The position numbers were made by a program, and so were the translations under genes. The notes under the pieces were generated by a model. That model had not been told where the DNA came from, did not search any database, and saw only the letters and a program-made list of their open reading frames with translations. This document shows, piece by piece, positions 17,569 to 26,968 of a stretch of DNA of 64,000 bases. This stretch comes from Candidatus Poribacteria bacterium (lineage in GTDB: Bacteria > Poribacteria > WGA-4E > UBA9662): positions 1 through 64,000 of the forward strand of contig DTUY01000143.1 in assembly GCA_012963885.1 (NCBI GenBank), given 5' to 3'. Position 1 is the stretch's first letter. Every line of letters starts with the position of its first letter.

Positions 17569-18222
17569 AGGCTAACATGGTACCTATTCATCAATATCCT
17601 GTTAGTTTATGAATGGAAGGAAGATTTCTTCTTTACCCCACGCTGGTATTGTCCCCTCTAATATGTTCCTGTTGAAGGGCTTCTGGTAGGCTTAGGAATT
17701 ACGCTTATTGATCTATGGTGAGCTCTTCCTCTTCCTACCACAGTCATCCAGCCCTTATAGATCCAGCAGAGCCAATCGCCTTGCCTCTTTCTCATACCCG
17801 ATTTGGCCTATTGTCTCTCGAGAGGAAGTAACAGACCGATTTGGTCGTCTTGCTAAGGAGTCGATTGATCTTAGTTGCTGGCAACCACCAACCAGTAGTA
17901 GGTGCTGTTGAGAATTGTCATGGCCCACATTCGGATCTTTGACAGTTCCTTGTCATTGTAAAAACGGTCTAGTCTGCAGAAAGATGAAGCGCTAAGTCCT
18001 TTTCACTGGGTTAGGCAGTTAATCAACTTGCACACTGTTTATCATTCATATTTTGGCTTGTGAATCAAGCATCCACTGTTGCAAAGAAAAGATTAGGCCC
18101 TTGTGATAATTAATGCCGGCAGGTGGATATACTGGCAAAAGTATCTACCAATTTTTTTGAGTTGTTTGATGGAATTAAATTAGGGATGGTGTAACAGGGT
18201 AGTATCCCAAAATGTGGTTATC
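17569..18222. other. Gene-poor stretch, possibly degraded coding DNA
   Basis: About 650 bases with no convincing gene. Short patches in the plus-strand frames read like protein (for example LIDPAEPIALPLSHTRFGL and VAGNHQPVVGAVENCHGPHS) but are cut by stops and shifts, so this may be a decayed gene. A 67-codon frame at 17708-17911 has no recognisable family. No tRNA, repeat or strong terminator was seen. Confidence 0.35.
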
Positions 18223-19101
18223 TTAATCTGTCCGATGTACTGCATGACCTCTCGGATTTTCAAACGCATCAACCCAAAGGTGACACCATTCATTGTAATC
18301 GGTCAATACACTATCCGGATTACTTTGACTGCGGACGATGAAGTCAGGGTTTGATGTTCGTCCTGTATGCTGATCTGTTGGTTGATAGCGCAAGTCAAGT
18401 GACCAACGGCAGTAATCGGACTGGTTTGGAACAGAACAGTGTGGTGTGAACCGGCTAATAAATACGACGTCGCCACGATCACACTCCAAAAAGACTGGAT
18501 CAAACTCAGGCATTAAGTCGGGCGCGATCATAGTACCACCTTCTTTCTGGTGCCGTAAGTAACCCATCTTAGAAACCTTAGGCAAGACTTGCAGGCAACC
18601 TCGTTCAATTGTGCTTTTGCTGAGTGGTAGCCAGCAGGTAATCACATTTGATCCTTCCGCTTCCTTCATCATTACAGCTGCGTCTTGATGCCAAGGAACC
18701 CCATGTGACCAGCTACTATGACCATAATCTGATGGTGGTTTAGCTCGCACGTGCTGGATTGGATTACAGGTAATCTCCGGGCCAACCAGTGATTCAACTG
18801 CATCCAAAAAAATAGCATTACCTAAAAATGCAAACATGGCAGGAGCACGCATATGCATAATGTCCATGCCGTTACCAATTTCTGCACATTGTTTGAGTAA
18901 CAAACCATAACGCATATCAAAAGGTGCGTTCTTATGTAGGTCGGTAATTTTATCCTGATCATATAATTCCTGAGCTTGACCATCAATAAAAGCTTCCAAC
19001 TCATCAATTACAGGTTTTGTATCGCTTGGATTCAGCACATCTTTGACCAGAACAAATCCTTGCGTGTTATATGTGCCAATTTCTTCAATTGTTAGTGCCA
19101 T
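18223..19101 (-). CDS. Phytanoyl-CoA dioxygenase (PhyH) family oxygenase
   Basis: 292 residues. Intact Fe(II)/2-oxoglutarate site: H138-x-D140 in VPWHQDAAV, distal H221 in TPHCSVPN, and R232 in the RWSLDLRYQ strand that binds 2-oxoglutarate. A RGCLQVLP strand (167-174) replaces the usual PGSH loop. It is the most 3' of a run of leftward PhyH genes and is separated by about 80 bases from the next one. The repeated PhyH genes differ strongly in sequence, so each probably has its own substrate. Confidence 0.88.
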   Translation of the reverse strand: MALTIEEIGTYNTQGFVLVKDVLNPSDTKPVIDELEAFIDGQAQELYDQDKITDLHKNAPFDMRYGLLLKQCAEIGNGMDIMHMRAPAMFAFLGNAIFLDAVESLVGPEITCNPIQHVRAKPPSDYGHSSWSHGVPWHQDAAVMMKEAEGSNVITCWLPLSKSTIERGCLQVLPKVSKMGYLRHQKEGGTMIAPDLMPEFDPVFLECDRGDVVFISRFTPHCSVPNQSDYCRWSLDLRYQPTDQHTGRTSNPDFIVRSQSNPDSVLTDYNEWCHLWVDAFENPRGHAVHRTD

Positions 19102-19179
19102 ATTACCACCTCTTTTGCTGATTCATTGATAATTTGCAAACTAATAGTCCATACTCATGTCAGGAGAGAAGCTTCCTCC

Positions 19180-20028
19180 CTACGCATTTTGTGCCAGCGA
19201 CCGCTTTCGTCGATTTTTATAATCAATTTCATACAAGATCTCTGCTGATCCTTTTAAGGAATGCTTTTTAGCTCCTGCTATTTCCAGATATTTGCGCGTC
19301 TTATCGTTTAGGACCCCGTAGAAGGCGCGGACTTCTACATCTGGGTGATCTCGCCAGAAATCAACCGGTATTAGAGAATCGTTGGCCATATGCGGTCGAT
19401 TCCGATGTCCGTAATAAATCTGAGCAGTTTTTCGTTCTTTCTGAGTTACGCGTACGGTTGCAGTATGTAGGACGGAAAAATTAAACAAAACAGCTGTTCC
19501 TGCTTGACCGTGTAGATTATGGATTCCTCCTTTTTTCAACTGCTCCCCTTTTTGCAAGACCGGTTGATCAACTGATTCCGGTGAAATAGAGAAACAGTGG
19601 GTTGTTTCATCAACATCCGACAAATAAACCATCAGTTGAACATTCCTTATCCTCAGTGGGTGTCCCATTAGATGCCTTCCTCCGTGAACATCACCGTCTC
19701 GATGCCAAACACAATGTCTTGGTTCTCCAGTATAGGCAGCCATGTGTCTTATACCAATCTCCGAAAAGCAAATATCGTTCTCCATTAAATTGTTTAGAGG
19801 TCTCATGACTTTGGGATGTCGAACCAAACTATCAAATTCAGGCGTACTAACAAGAACATCGTAGTTTGCTGTCTGGTGATGATGTCCATAATCAAACCAA
19901 AAATCCTGTTTCTCAGCACGATCCTGGTCATAGAGGTGTAGGTAAAAGCCTAACTCTTCGTCGGTTAGGATTCTTCCCAAGGAAAGGTATCCGTTTTGCT
20001 GAAAGAATTGATAGTCTTCTGCTTTCAT
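19180..20028 (-). CDS. Phytanoyl-CoA dioxygenase (PhyH) family oxygenase
   Basis: The frame is open from 20178, but the first 50 residues overlap the next gene and look non-homologous. ATG 20028 (MKAEDYQFFQQNGYLSLGR) aligns with the start of the decayed copy at 28.8 kb and gives 282 residues. Facial triad: H109-x-D111 in CVWHRDGD and H188 in SVLHTATV, with basic residues following for 2-oxoglutarate. The C-terminus is basic (NRRKRSLAQNA). A degraded paralogue with the same SPESV, HTATVRVT and IYYGHR segments lies at 28787-29530 on the opposite strand. Confidence 0.85.
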   Translation of the reverse strand: MKAEDYQFFQQNGYLSLGRILTDEELGFYLHLYDQDRAEKQDFWFDYGHHHQTANYDVLVSTPEFDSLVRHPKVMRPLNNLMENDICFSEIGIRHMAAYTGEPRHCVWHRDGDVHGGRHLMGHPLRIRNVQLMVYLSDVDETTHCFSISPESVDQPVLQKGEQLKKGGIHNLHGQAGTAVLFNFSVLHTATVRVTQKERKTAQIYYGHRNRPHMANDSLIPVDFWRDHPDVEVRAFYGVLNDKTRKYLEIAGAKKHSLKGSAEILYEIDYKNRRKRSLAQNA

Positions 20029-20134
20029 TTCCTGCCAAATTTCCATGTCATTTTGCATCCGGTTGTAGCGAAGAACTCTCATTAGCAGATACAGACCCTT
20101 GGGTAACTCATCCAAATACCTGCCTGATTCCGAG

Positions 20135-20878
20135 CTACCCCTTATTATCATCAAGTGTAATACTAGATCTTCCACCAATAGAGGGTGGAGCTAACATTAG
20201 CTTTTGCCTTTCCGTCAATTCTTCGTAATCATTGAGGTTATAGTAGTTTCCGGACCAAGCGGAATGTCCTGGACTGTATTTGTAGAGTAAAGAACGTCGT
20301 TCGTTTTCGGCTGTCCATGGCATCGTACCGTGTATTAGCGCTTCGGTAAAGAACACAACATCTCCAACTTCAACTTCTGGCTGAACCACATAATGGGTCT
20401 GCCGCTGAAAATGACGAACTTCATCAGGCAAATTGCGCAAAAAATAGCTTTTGTGGCTGCCAGGGATGCAGGCGAAACCACCATCACCAGGCTTTGCAGG
20501 AGCAAGATTGTAGGTTATCACACACAAACCATTGCGGATTACGCCGTCTCGGCACTTGTACCAATGATCTCCTTCATTACCTCCTGGTCTACCACCATCC
20601 TCCCCTCCATGAAGTCCACCTCCCGAACTGCCGTTTTGCATAAAAATAGCGTAGTCATGATCTAGCCGGACGCTTGGACCAATTAACTCAATCAAATAAG
20701 GCAGAATCTTGGGATGATCAATCAATTTTTTAAAAGGTTCTCCCCAGCGACTTGGTGGGCCGTTTCTGTCCCCATTGTCGATGATCTGGTTCATTTCCAC
20801 AATTTCGTCTTTTGTCAGGACGTTTTTAATCACCAAGTATCCCTCCAGATCAACAATAAATTTTTCCTCGTTTGTCAA
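20135..20878 (-). CDS. PhyH family oxygenase with HxG in place of HxD
   Basis: 247 residues from a TTG start at 20878 preceded by GAGGTG. PhyH fold is evident from the CIPGSHKSYF loop (138-146), the distal H183 in EALIHGTMPW and R195 in ENERRSLLYKYSPGH. The first ligand motif is unusual: H90-G91-G92-E93 in GGGLHGGEDGG, so the position of the usual Asp is Gly. In radical halogenases of this superfamily the same Asp to Gly/Ala change opens a halide site, but E93 or another residue may still serve as a ligand here. The gene ends about 107 bases upstream of the next PhyH gene and starts 2 bases after the preceding one, suggesting one transcript. Confidence 0.82.
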   Translation of the reverse strand: MTNEEKFIVDLEGYLVIKNVLTKDEIVEMNQIIDNGDRNGPPSRWGEPFKKLIDHPKILPYLIELIGPSVRLDHDYAIFMQNGSSGGGLHGGEDGGRPGGNEGDHWYKCRDGVIRNGLCVITYNLAPAKPGDGGFACIPGSHKSYFLRNLPDEVRHFQRQTHYVVQPEVEVGDVVFFTEALIHGTMPWTAENERRSLLYKYSPGHSAWSGNYYNLNDYEELTERQKLMLAPPSIGGRSSITLDDNKG

Positions 20879-20879
20879 T

Positions 20880-21689
20880 TTACACCTCGCTATCTTTCTG
20901 CCACACTAGAGGAAACACATCTCCAACGAGTTTCTCACCGTGAGCAACAGTTACAAACGGCTTCATAAGGTGTCCACCAGTTTCATCGTAGACAGTATTT
21001 TCAGTCATGTAGTGATTAGCAATAGCACGCCGTCTACGGCCACTGGTATTTTGATGGGATCCATGCCAAGCTAAAGCATGGTGATAATGAACATAACCTT
21101 TTTTTACAGGCCGCAAAACAACGTGAAGTTCCTGGTTTTCGAACAATGTGGGCACGTCTTGAAAAGACTTCATCTGGTGTAAGAAATGTCCGCAAACGCC
21201 CCATTTATGTGACCCTTGAATCATGCTCATACAACCGTTCGATTCATCAACATCATCTAACGCGACCCACGACGAAATTTGTGTTGTTTTCGGTGCAATA
21301 TTGGGCCAGGCAGGAGAATCCTGATGCCACCCGGTGATACCACCGATCCCCGACGGCTTATACTGAACTTGGTCATGCCAGACACGTAGTTCCTCGGCAT
21401 TCAGTAATTGCGCAACTTCTTCGACAATTATCGGGTGAAAGGTTAAGGCACGAAAAGCTTCGCTAGCTTGCCACATATTGACAATTTGCCAAACTGGCGT
21501 ATCTGGGTTACCACCCAGATTGGCAATGCGCGTCGCTTTTGACTGGCTGAGATCTGGTTTCTCCGGTCTCTCAGCAATAACACGATCCAGTTCCTCTCGA
21601 AGTTCTTCCACCTGATCGTCATCCAAAATGCGATCTCCGAGCAAAAAGCCGTCCTGCTGGAAATCTTTAATCTGGTCGGCATTCAACAT
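20880..21689 (-). CDS. Phytanoyl-CoA dioxygenase (PhyH) family oxygenase
   Basis: 269 residues. Facial triad H122-x-D124 in ITGWHQDSPAW and H209 in ALAWHGSHQN, followed by an Arg-rich stretch (GRRRRAIANHY, about 217-227) containing the 2-oxoglutarate arginine. The NGCMSMIQGSHKWG loop is typical of PhyH. It resembles the ectoine-hydroxylase-like branch in general layout, but there is no ectoine gene nearby. Its stop is 2 bases before the TTG of the next PhyH gene, so both are very likely cotranscribed. Confidence 0.88.
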   Translation of the reverse strand: MLNADQIKDFQQDGFLLGDRILDDDQVEELREELDRVIAERPEKPDLSQSKATRIANLGGNPDTPVWQIVNMWQASEAFRALTFHPIIVEEVAQLLNAEELRVWHDQVQYKPSGIGGITGWHQDSPAWPNIAPKTTQISSWVALDDVDESNGCMSMIQGSHKWGVCGHFLHQMKSFQDVPTLFENQELHVVLRPVKKGYVHYHHALAWHGSHQNTSGRRRRAIANHYMTENTVYDETGGHLMKPFVTVAHGEKLVGDVFPLVWQKDSEV

Positions 21690-22460
21690 TGATCTATCCT
21701 CATCACTATTATTTGCTTGATATTTTCTTCCATGAGATTGATTACTCTAAGCTGGAGGCTATTTTACTGTGTCAACCTAATCATTTCAAGCTCTGTAACC
21801 CTGACGTTTGAGATTAGACTTCTGTCAATATAATCTACTTTTCTGTAAATGTTTATAGAAAACATTTGGTTGTTTTATATTAGTAGAGCATAGCCTGTGG
21901 TAGTAACAATATTCATACCAATTATTTCTCCATTTATATATCTTGAACTTTGTGCAATCGAGGGCAAAGCAACTCTAAAAGAATAGGAGCACTCGTCAAT
22001 CAATTCATTACTTTCAAGATGGAGGGGGTGAGAGGCGAACTTTGTTTCGGACCGAATGCCTAAATACTGGATTGGATGGGCATTGTAAGTCCCATTGATC
22101 AAGAGTTCTTGAAAATTTTCCAATTTTAATAAGAACAACGACATCGAAGCCTAAAAAAACCTTCATCCGTCAATCTATTTGTTACCATAGCGATTGACTA
22201 CCTGTATAGAGTCGAGTAGATCTCCTGCGCAAGCAGTGAAACTCACCAGAGTCCTAGCTGAGAGACAGCTAAATCCTTATGCAATGTGTGGCTCAAAAGT
22301 CTCCGAACTTCTGTTTCTTTGACTTAAGCGAGAGGTCGAATTTGGCTACTGTAGACCTGTTCTATTCTCCAAGATTAATAAGAGAACGGGCTCTTTGCAC
22401 GTGCAAGCAACTTGCCAATGTGGACAAAGGCCATTCTAACTGCAAACGGCAAGCAACCTT
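21690..22460. other. Long intergenic region with a possible gene remnant
   Basis: About 770 bases between two leftward PhyH genes. The only protein-like stretch is a minus-strand frame at 21875-22144, listed separately. The rest has scattered stops in all frames. No tRNA, terminator or repeat was recognised. Confidence 0.4.
21875..22144 (-). pseudogene. Possible remnant of a CBM9-like domain gene
   Basis: An 89-codon frame whose second half, ECSYSFRVALPSI followed by NGEIIGMNIVTT, resembles the end of a CBM9-like domain (aromatic-x-x-x-A-L/I-P, then G-x-x-I-G-x-N). There is no signal peptide, no IDG-type opening and no good ribosome binding site. It may be the leftover 3' part of a larger gene related to the protein at the left window edge. 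Weak evidence. Confidence 0.3.
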
Positions 22461-23375
22461 TTAGCTCGCGTAATCGTCCGAATTATTCTTTCGCCAGTTC
22501 GGAAGATAGCCTTCAGTTTTAGCAAAGCCATAGGACGGACCAATTTGGTTTACACTTGACCAAGGCCATCCTTGTCCACCGATGATCCGATATTCTTCGC
22601 CTTTTCCACATAACCAATAAAACATATGAGCAATGTATCTGGCGGTGCCGTGATGGCCATAATGAGCCTTCTGAAAGTCGAAGTTTGGCTCAACGATCCA
22701 ATCTCTTTGAGGAGGAACCGTACGCCAATAATCGTATTTTATCATGTGGCGTGTTCCCGTAGCGGTCGATTCACCTTTGCGATGCAAGATGCTTTGAGAG
22801 TGGATGGAAAGCGTTCCCGCCGGACCAGCAGCAGAGACACCTTTATCTTCCGCTTCACGGTGTGTGCGAGTAATATGGGACCCGGGAACAACTTCAGTTG
22901 GCCCCATTTTTTCTGGAGTATCTTGAGGATAGTAAAACACCTCTAGGAAATTGAGTTCAGGCCCGAATATGTGATCTGCGTCGTGATGCCATCCTTGTGT
23001 AGGAGATGGACATTCAGTAGTATGCCTGCTCACCAAGACGGGTAACCCTACGTTTTTACCAAGTAATGAGCGTAGTGCACCTGCCAATTGTGAATTAAGA
23101 AGAACATTTTTGATGAACCACCTTTCAAGAAGCAGCGTACTTGGTTCATGTGAATTGCGAATCCGATCTAGGTCCTCGTTTGTCAAACTTTTAGGAATGA
23201 AACTTGGATTGGAAGGTATCTCTCCATTTAGATAGGCACAGGTGAGTTGATTAGTTTCATCATCAACCACACCTTTCAAAACCAGAAAACCATTATGGCA
23301 AAATTCCAATACCTGCGAATCGGTTAAAGTTGGTTTACAATCAAACGACCTATCTACTTCGTTATGTTTTATCAT
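22461..23375 (-). CDS. Phytanoyl-CoA dioxygenase (PhyH) family oxygenase
   Basis: 304 residues from ATG 23375 (MIKHNEVDRSFDCKPTLTD); a TTG four codons upstream is the alternative. Facial triad H130-x-D132 in GWHHDADH and H198 in SILHRKGES, with R209 in TRHMIKYDYW for 2-oxoglutarate. The VVPGSHITRTH loop is present. The 80-residue C-terminal extension contains an aromatic-rich region (HMFYWLCGKGEEYR; GWPWSSVNQIGPSYG) not seen in the neighbouring PhyH proteins. Confidence 0.87.
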   Translation of the reverse strand: MIKHNEVDRSFDCKPTLTDSQVLEFCHNGFLVLKGVVDDETNQLTCAYLNGEIPSNPSFIPKSLTNEDLDRIRNSHEPSTLLLERWFIKNVLLNSQLAGALRSLLGKNVGLPVLVSRHTTECPSPTQGWHHDADHIFGPELNFLEVFYYPQDTPEKMGPTEVVPGSHITRTHREAEDKGVSAAGPAGTLSIHSQSILHRKGESTATGTRHMIKYDYWRTVPPQRDWIVEPNFDFQKAHYGHHGTARYIAHMFYWLCGKGEEYRIIGGQGWPWSSVNQIGPSYGFAKTEGYLPNWRKNNSDDYAS

Positions 23376-23763
23376 CGGGTACCCCAATCATATTTATCTT
23401 TAAACCTGAAAAAAATAACGCTGATAATATATCACACCATAAAAAAACGGGACACAAGTTTAATGTGTTTCCAAGCTGTCACGGTATATATGCCGTCATT
23501 TATCTGTATATTCTCATTAGTTATCCTTCGGTTAGTGGATGGTAGTTACTTTTTTCGTTGGTGGGATGTGCCATCGCTGGTAATTGGTTTAGCTGCCTAT
23601 GACTTCTAAAGGTATCAACTCGTTTGAGCGGAGCTGTCTCGTTAATATCGCAGACAGTAACAGGGTCTCCTTAACTCAAATTAGCATATTCTAATAGGTA
23701 ACTCCCACTACTTTCGCCACAATCGACAATGCTTATTCTCATAAGATATTTCCTTTAGAATTA
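23376..23763. other. Intergenic region with a short interrupted coding remnant
   Basis: About 390 bases between a PhyH gene and a Gfo/Idh/MocA gene on the same strand. The minus strand at 23742-23540 contains a protein-like stretch listed separately. The remainder is AT-rich without recognisable features. Confidence 0.4.
23540..23742 (-). pseudogene. Short broken gene fragment, Rossmann-like start
   Basis: An ATG at 23742 with a good AAGGAAA ribosome binding site starts MRISIVDCGESSGSYLLEYA, is stopped by TAA after 23 codons, and continues in the same frame as GDPVTVCDINETAPLKR. The strand-loop-helix pattern and the later VCDIN look like the start of a nucleotide-binding domain, perhaps a truncated oxidoreductase. 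Too short to assign; probably a relic. Confidence 0.3.
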
Positions 23764-24849
23764 TTAATGACTCAGTGGGTGTTGACGATTTTTCATCGGG
23801 AAACTGACACGGGCTTTGGTCAGTTGTGCTTGGTATGCACCGACAATCATCTCGAGGGCAGCTACTGCATCGCTAGCACTAGAAAGTGGTTTCCGATTTT
23901 GTTCAATTGCCTCGATCAAGTCCATGATCGCCAAACGATTGCCATAATCGAGTGAGTTTTCACTTGTAGGTGGTGAATCGCAAATTTCGATTATTTCCCA
24001 CTGTTGGGACAGATCACCAATTCTCCAACACGGATATGGACAGATTGCGACTTGGTGAGATCGCCCTATGTTCAGGGCAATGATGCCTTGTCTACCGTAG
24101 ATCTCCATCCCACCTCGTCCAAACCGATCCTTCCGTGAATCATAAAAGCCAGTGACTCCACTTTTGAAAGCGAAGTAACTTTCAATACAATCGCCCGCTA
24201 CAGGCCCAACGGGTTCAGTCGGTGGGCGAACATGGTCAAGTCCAACCTCTTTTCCAGCCTCAGTAACATGAGCGGTCATCCAGTCAACATCACCCACTAG
24301 AAAGCGCATCATGTTGAAGGTATGCGTTCCAAGAGTTATCATATCTTCGCCCCCACCACGCCCATCTTGTTTCCCGTGCGCACGGATCGATTCAACTTGC
24401 CCGATTTTTCCATCCCGCAATAACTGCTTCAGTGCATGAGTGGATGGGAAGTAGACTCCCTGATGAGAGACGGCAACTTTCAGCCCTTTCTGTGCTGTCG
24501 TTTCAACAATCAGGTCTCCATCTGCTAAAGTTGCTGTCATCGGCTTTTCGCAATATACATGACAATCTGCTTCCAGACAAGCTAACACCATCTCCACATG
24601 ATTTGTTACCCATCGAGGGCAAACACTGACGATGTCTAGATCTTCTCGCTCCAACATCTCTCTGTAGTCAGCATAGCTTCGCAAGGCATTGGTTTCTGCC
24701 ACCGCTTTTTCTCGGCCCATATGATCGGGATCTGAAACTGCAATAAACTCGACATTTTCTAGGTAACGGTAAGAAAGGTGGAGGCCATGACCGTAGTTGC
24801 CAGCGCCAGTGTGGCCAATGGCTCCTGCTCGATAGTGTTTCTGACTCAT
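23764..24849 (-). CDS. Gfo/Idh/MocA family NAD(P)-dependent oxidoreductase
   Basis: 361 residues from ATG 24849, which lies 8 bases after AGGA; an ATG two codons upstream is too close to that site. The nucleotide-binding start is GAIGHTGAGNYG (9-20), and the family EKP motif is at 101-103 in VYCEKPMTA. The C-terminal domain includes EDMITLGTHTFNMMRFLVGD, placing His where the catalytic residue usually lies. It is in the oxygenase island, downstream of the helicase on the same strand but separated from it by a strong terminator. Substrate likely a sugar-like or cyclitol compound; not determined. Confidence 0.87.
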   Translation of the reverse strand: MSQKHYRAGAIGHTGAGNYGHGLHLSYRYLENVEFIAVSDPDHMGREKAVAETNALRSYADYREMLEREDLDIVSVCPRWVTNHVEMVLACLEADCHVYCEKPMTATLADGDLIVETTAQKGLKVAVSHQGVYFPSTHALKQLLRDGKIGQVESIRAHGKQDGRGGGEDMITLGTHTFNMMRFLVGDVDWMTAHVTEAGKEVGLDHVRPPTEPVGPVAGDCIESYFAFKSGVTGFYDSRKDRFGRGGMEIYGRQGIIALNIGRSHQVAICPYPCWRIGDLSQQWEIIEICDSPPTSENSLDYGNRLAIMDLIEAIEQNRKPLSSASDAVAALEMIVGAYQAQLTKARVSFPMKNRQHPLSH

Positions 24850-24970
24850 AATCATATTCCTGTTTTCAGAAGAACAAACCCCTCAACCCACCCATTCTAC
24901 AAGAAGTTGATGAACAGCACAATTTTATTATCTGATCTGGACATACAATCAGCACATTAAAGTCAAAAAC

Positions 24971-25005
24971 AAAAAAAGGCCGACCGGGAATCCCGGTCGG
25001 CCTTT
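24971..25005 (-). terminator. Rho-independent terminator of the DEAD-box helicase gene
   Basis: A perfect inverted repeat (AAAGGCCGACCGGGA at 24975-24989 and its complement at 24991-25005) separated by one base gives a long GC-rich stem. On the minus strand it is followed by a run of seven Ts (24977-24971). It sits about 20 bases after the helicase stop, so it ends that leftward transcript. Confidence 0.9.
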
Positions 25006-25026
25006 CTGATTTAGATTTGGATCAGT

Positions 25027-26355
25027 TTAGGAACTAGCAGCCGCAAATCGTAATTGCGATTTAGACTTACTCGTTGATGTCTTCTTACGCCGAAACTGGG
25101 TTGACTTTCGGTTTACTTGGTTATTTCGTTTGGGTTTAGGCTCCTGTTTTTCCAGTGAGACAGGTTTTTGCCCAACTCGCTTTTCAGGCATTGCTTTACC
25201 TTCTGTTGTAGTGGGTTGACTATCCCAACCTTGATCCACCTTCGAATCTGGGATTTGAATACCCATCAACTTCTCAATGTCCTTTAAATAATTGTATTCC
25301 TCGGGGGCGCAGAAGGCAATTGCAATTCCAGATCTGCCTGCTCGACCCGTACGACCAATTCGATGAATGTAGCTCTCCGCTTCGTTTGGTAAATCGAAAT
25401 TAAACACGTGGCTCACACCATCAATATCTAGCCCTCTGGCGGCGATGTCAGTAGCGACCAGAATGCGAGTTTCGCCCTTCCGAAAACTTCTGAGTGCGCG
25501 TTCACGTGCCGCCTGCGACTTATTACCGTGAATTGCTTCGGCATTAATTTTAGTTCTGTTCAGTTGCTGAGCCAAACGGCTAGCACGATGTTTGGTTCTC
25601 ATGAACACAATCGCCTGCGCAACTTGGTTTTCTCGAATGATCCGGATCAACAAATGACGCTTGTCTGACTGTTTGACAAACATTACCTCTTGCTGGATTT
25701 CCTGAATCACCGATTTTTTGGGCGAAATTTGGAAGCGAAACGGTTGATCTAAGACTGAGTCAGCCAACTTGGAAATACTCTGTGGCATGGTCGCCGCAAA
25801 GAGTAGGTTTTGACGACGCTCTGGTAAGAGCTTAATAATCGATCGAATGTCATTGATGAAACCCATATCGAGCATTCTGTCAGCTTCATCCAAAACGAAA
25901 AACTCAACCTGGTTCAGATCGACAAATCCCTGTTCTTGCAAATCCAGCAATCGACCAGGTGTTGCGACCAGAATATCGGTGCCACGCTTTAGTGCTTGGA
26001 TCTGTGTACTAGGTCGGACACCACCATAAATCACCGTCTGGCGGGTCTTCAGGAACTGACTATACGCCTCAAAGGAGGTGCAAATCTGTGCTGCCAGTTC
26101 ACGGGTTGGGGCCAAGACCAAGGCTCGAATATACGGGCGTTTGCTAAGGCTGGGTCGCTCTGCAATGTGTTGCAGAATAGGCAAGGCAAAAGCAGCTGTT
26201 TTTCCTGTGCCAGTTTGGGCGCAACCGAGAACGTCTCGCCCAGCGAGAAGTGGCGGAATTGTTTCCGCTTGGATTGGGGTTGTCGTGTCGTAGTTCCGAG
26301 CCGACACGGCTCGTAAAAGTGGCTCAATTAGATTGAGCTGCGAAAAGGTTTTCAA
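25027..26355 (-). CDS. DEAD-box ATP-dependent RNA helicase (RhlE-like)
   Basis: 442 residues from a TTG start with GGAG eight bases upstream. All helicase motifs are visible: Q motif (TTPIQAETIP, 25-34), motif I AQTGTGKT (46-53), Ia PTRELA (83-88), TPGR, DEAD (about 155-158), motif III as AAT in LLFAATMPQ, and motif VI HRIGRTGRAG. The C-terminal 80 residues are basic and low in complexity (KPKRNNQVNRKSTQFRRKKT), an RNA-binding tail as in RhlE/CsdA-type proteins. It probably remodels RNA or ribosomal precursors, often important in cold conditions. Single gene with its own terminator. Confidence 0.93.
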   Translation of the reverse strand: MKTFSQLNLIEPLLRAVSARNYDTTTPIQAETIPPLLAGRDVLGCAQTGTGKTAAFALPILQHIAERPSLSKRPYIRALVLAPTRELAAQICTSFEAYSQFLKTRQTVIYGGVRPSTQIQALKRGTDILVATPGRLLDLQEQGFVDLNQVEFFVLDEADRMLDMGFINDIRSIIKLLPERRQNLLFAATMPQSISKLADSVLDQPFRFQISPKKSVIQEIQQEVMFVKQSDKRHLLIRIIRENQVAQAIVFMRTKHRASRLAQQLNRTKINAEAIHGNKSQAARERALRSFRKGETRILVATDIAARGLDIDGVSHVFNFDLPNEAESYIHRIGRTGRAGRSGIAIAFCAPEEYNYLKDIEKLMGIQIPDSKVDQGWDSQPTTTEGKAMPEKRVGQKPVSLEKQEPKPKRNNQVNRKSTQFRRKKTSTSKSKSQLRFAAASS

Positions 26356-26968
26356 ATGTGTTTTCTCCTACATCCAGAGAGAAAACGTCAATCTAAATAT
26401 ATCTGACAAGAAAAAACTACTATCAAAATCGGTATCCACATTCCCTCTAGGCTATAACGTAACATAATATTGTGCTTAATTTATCAAGACCTTAAGTCCG
26501 AGAAGCCCACGAAATAATGGCTTAACTAGGCCCAATTGTGTTTAGACGCAGAAATATTAATTTGGATTAGTTTTTTTTCAAATACCACCTGTTTTATGTT
26601 GAAAATGCCCCTTAAAGCCGAAATGAAGTGGATAGGTCTAATCAGATTTTCCGTTGCCTTTAGTCGAAACAAAGTTAATAATTTGTTCCATTGATGCAGT
26701 AACGTAATCCTGTTAGGCGAGGATTACCCTCAAAACGTGTTCTAAATGCCAGTCACATTGGGCTCAAGGTACCTCAATCTAGCACATGAAAACGAATTAT
26801 CGGCCACTGTTGGATATTGACTGCATCGCAAAGCCTGATTCCGGAGTAACCACAGCCTAAATTGAACTTGGTTTCAGAGTTGAAGAGCGGATTTTCACAT
26901 TATTGCTCTAACGCCAGTCTAGACGAATTAGTGTAGCTTATGAGTCTGGGATACTTTTTACAAAAGAC
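26356..26968. other. Intergenic region upstream of the helicase gene
   Basis: About 610 bases between the helicase start and the end of the potassium channel gene, both leftward. It should contain the helicase promoter and leader. Long leaders are common for cold-regulated helicases, but I could not identify a defined RNA structure, tRNA or riboswitch. No gene seen. Confidence 0.4.

Noticed and set aside
22201-22300. Possible tRNA-like structure in the gap between PhyH genes
   Set aside because: No acceptor stem pairing and no T-loop consensus could be found.
24971-25005. Inverted repeat considered as a mobile-element end or operator
   Set aside because: Stem plus T-run placed right after the helicase stop is fully explained as a rho-independent terminator.
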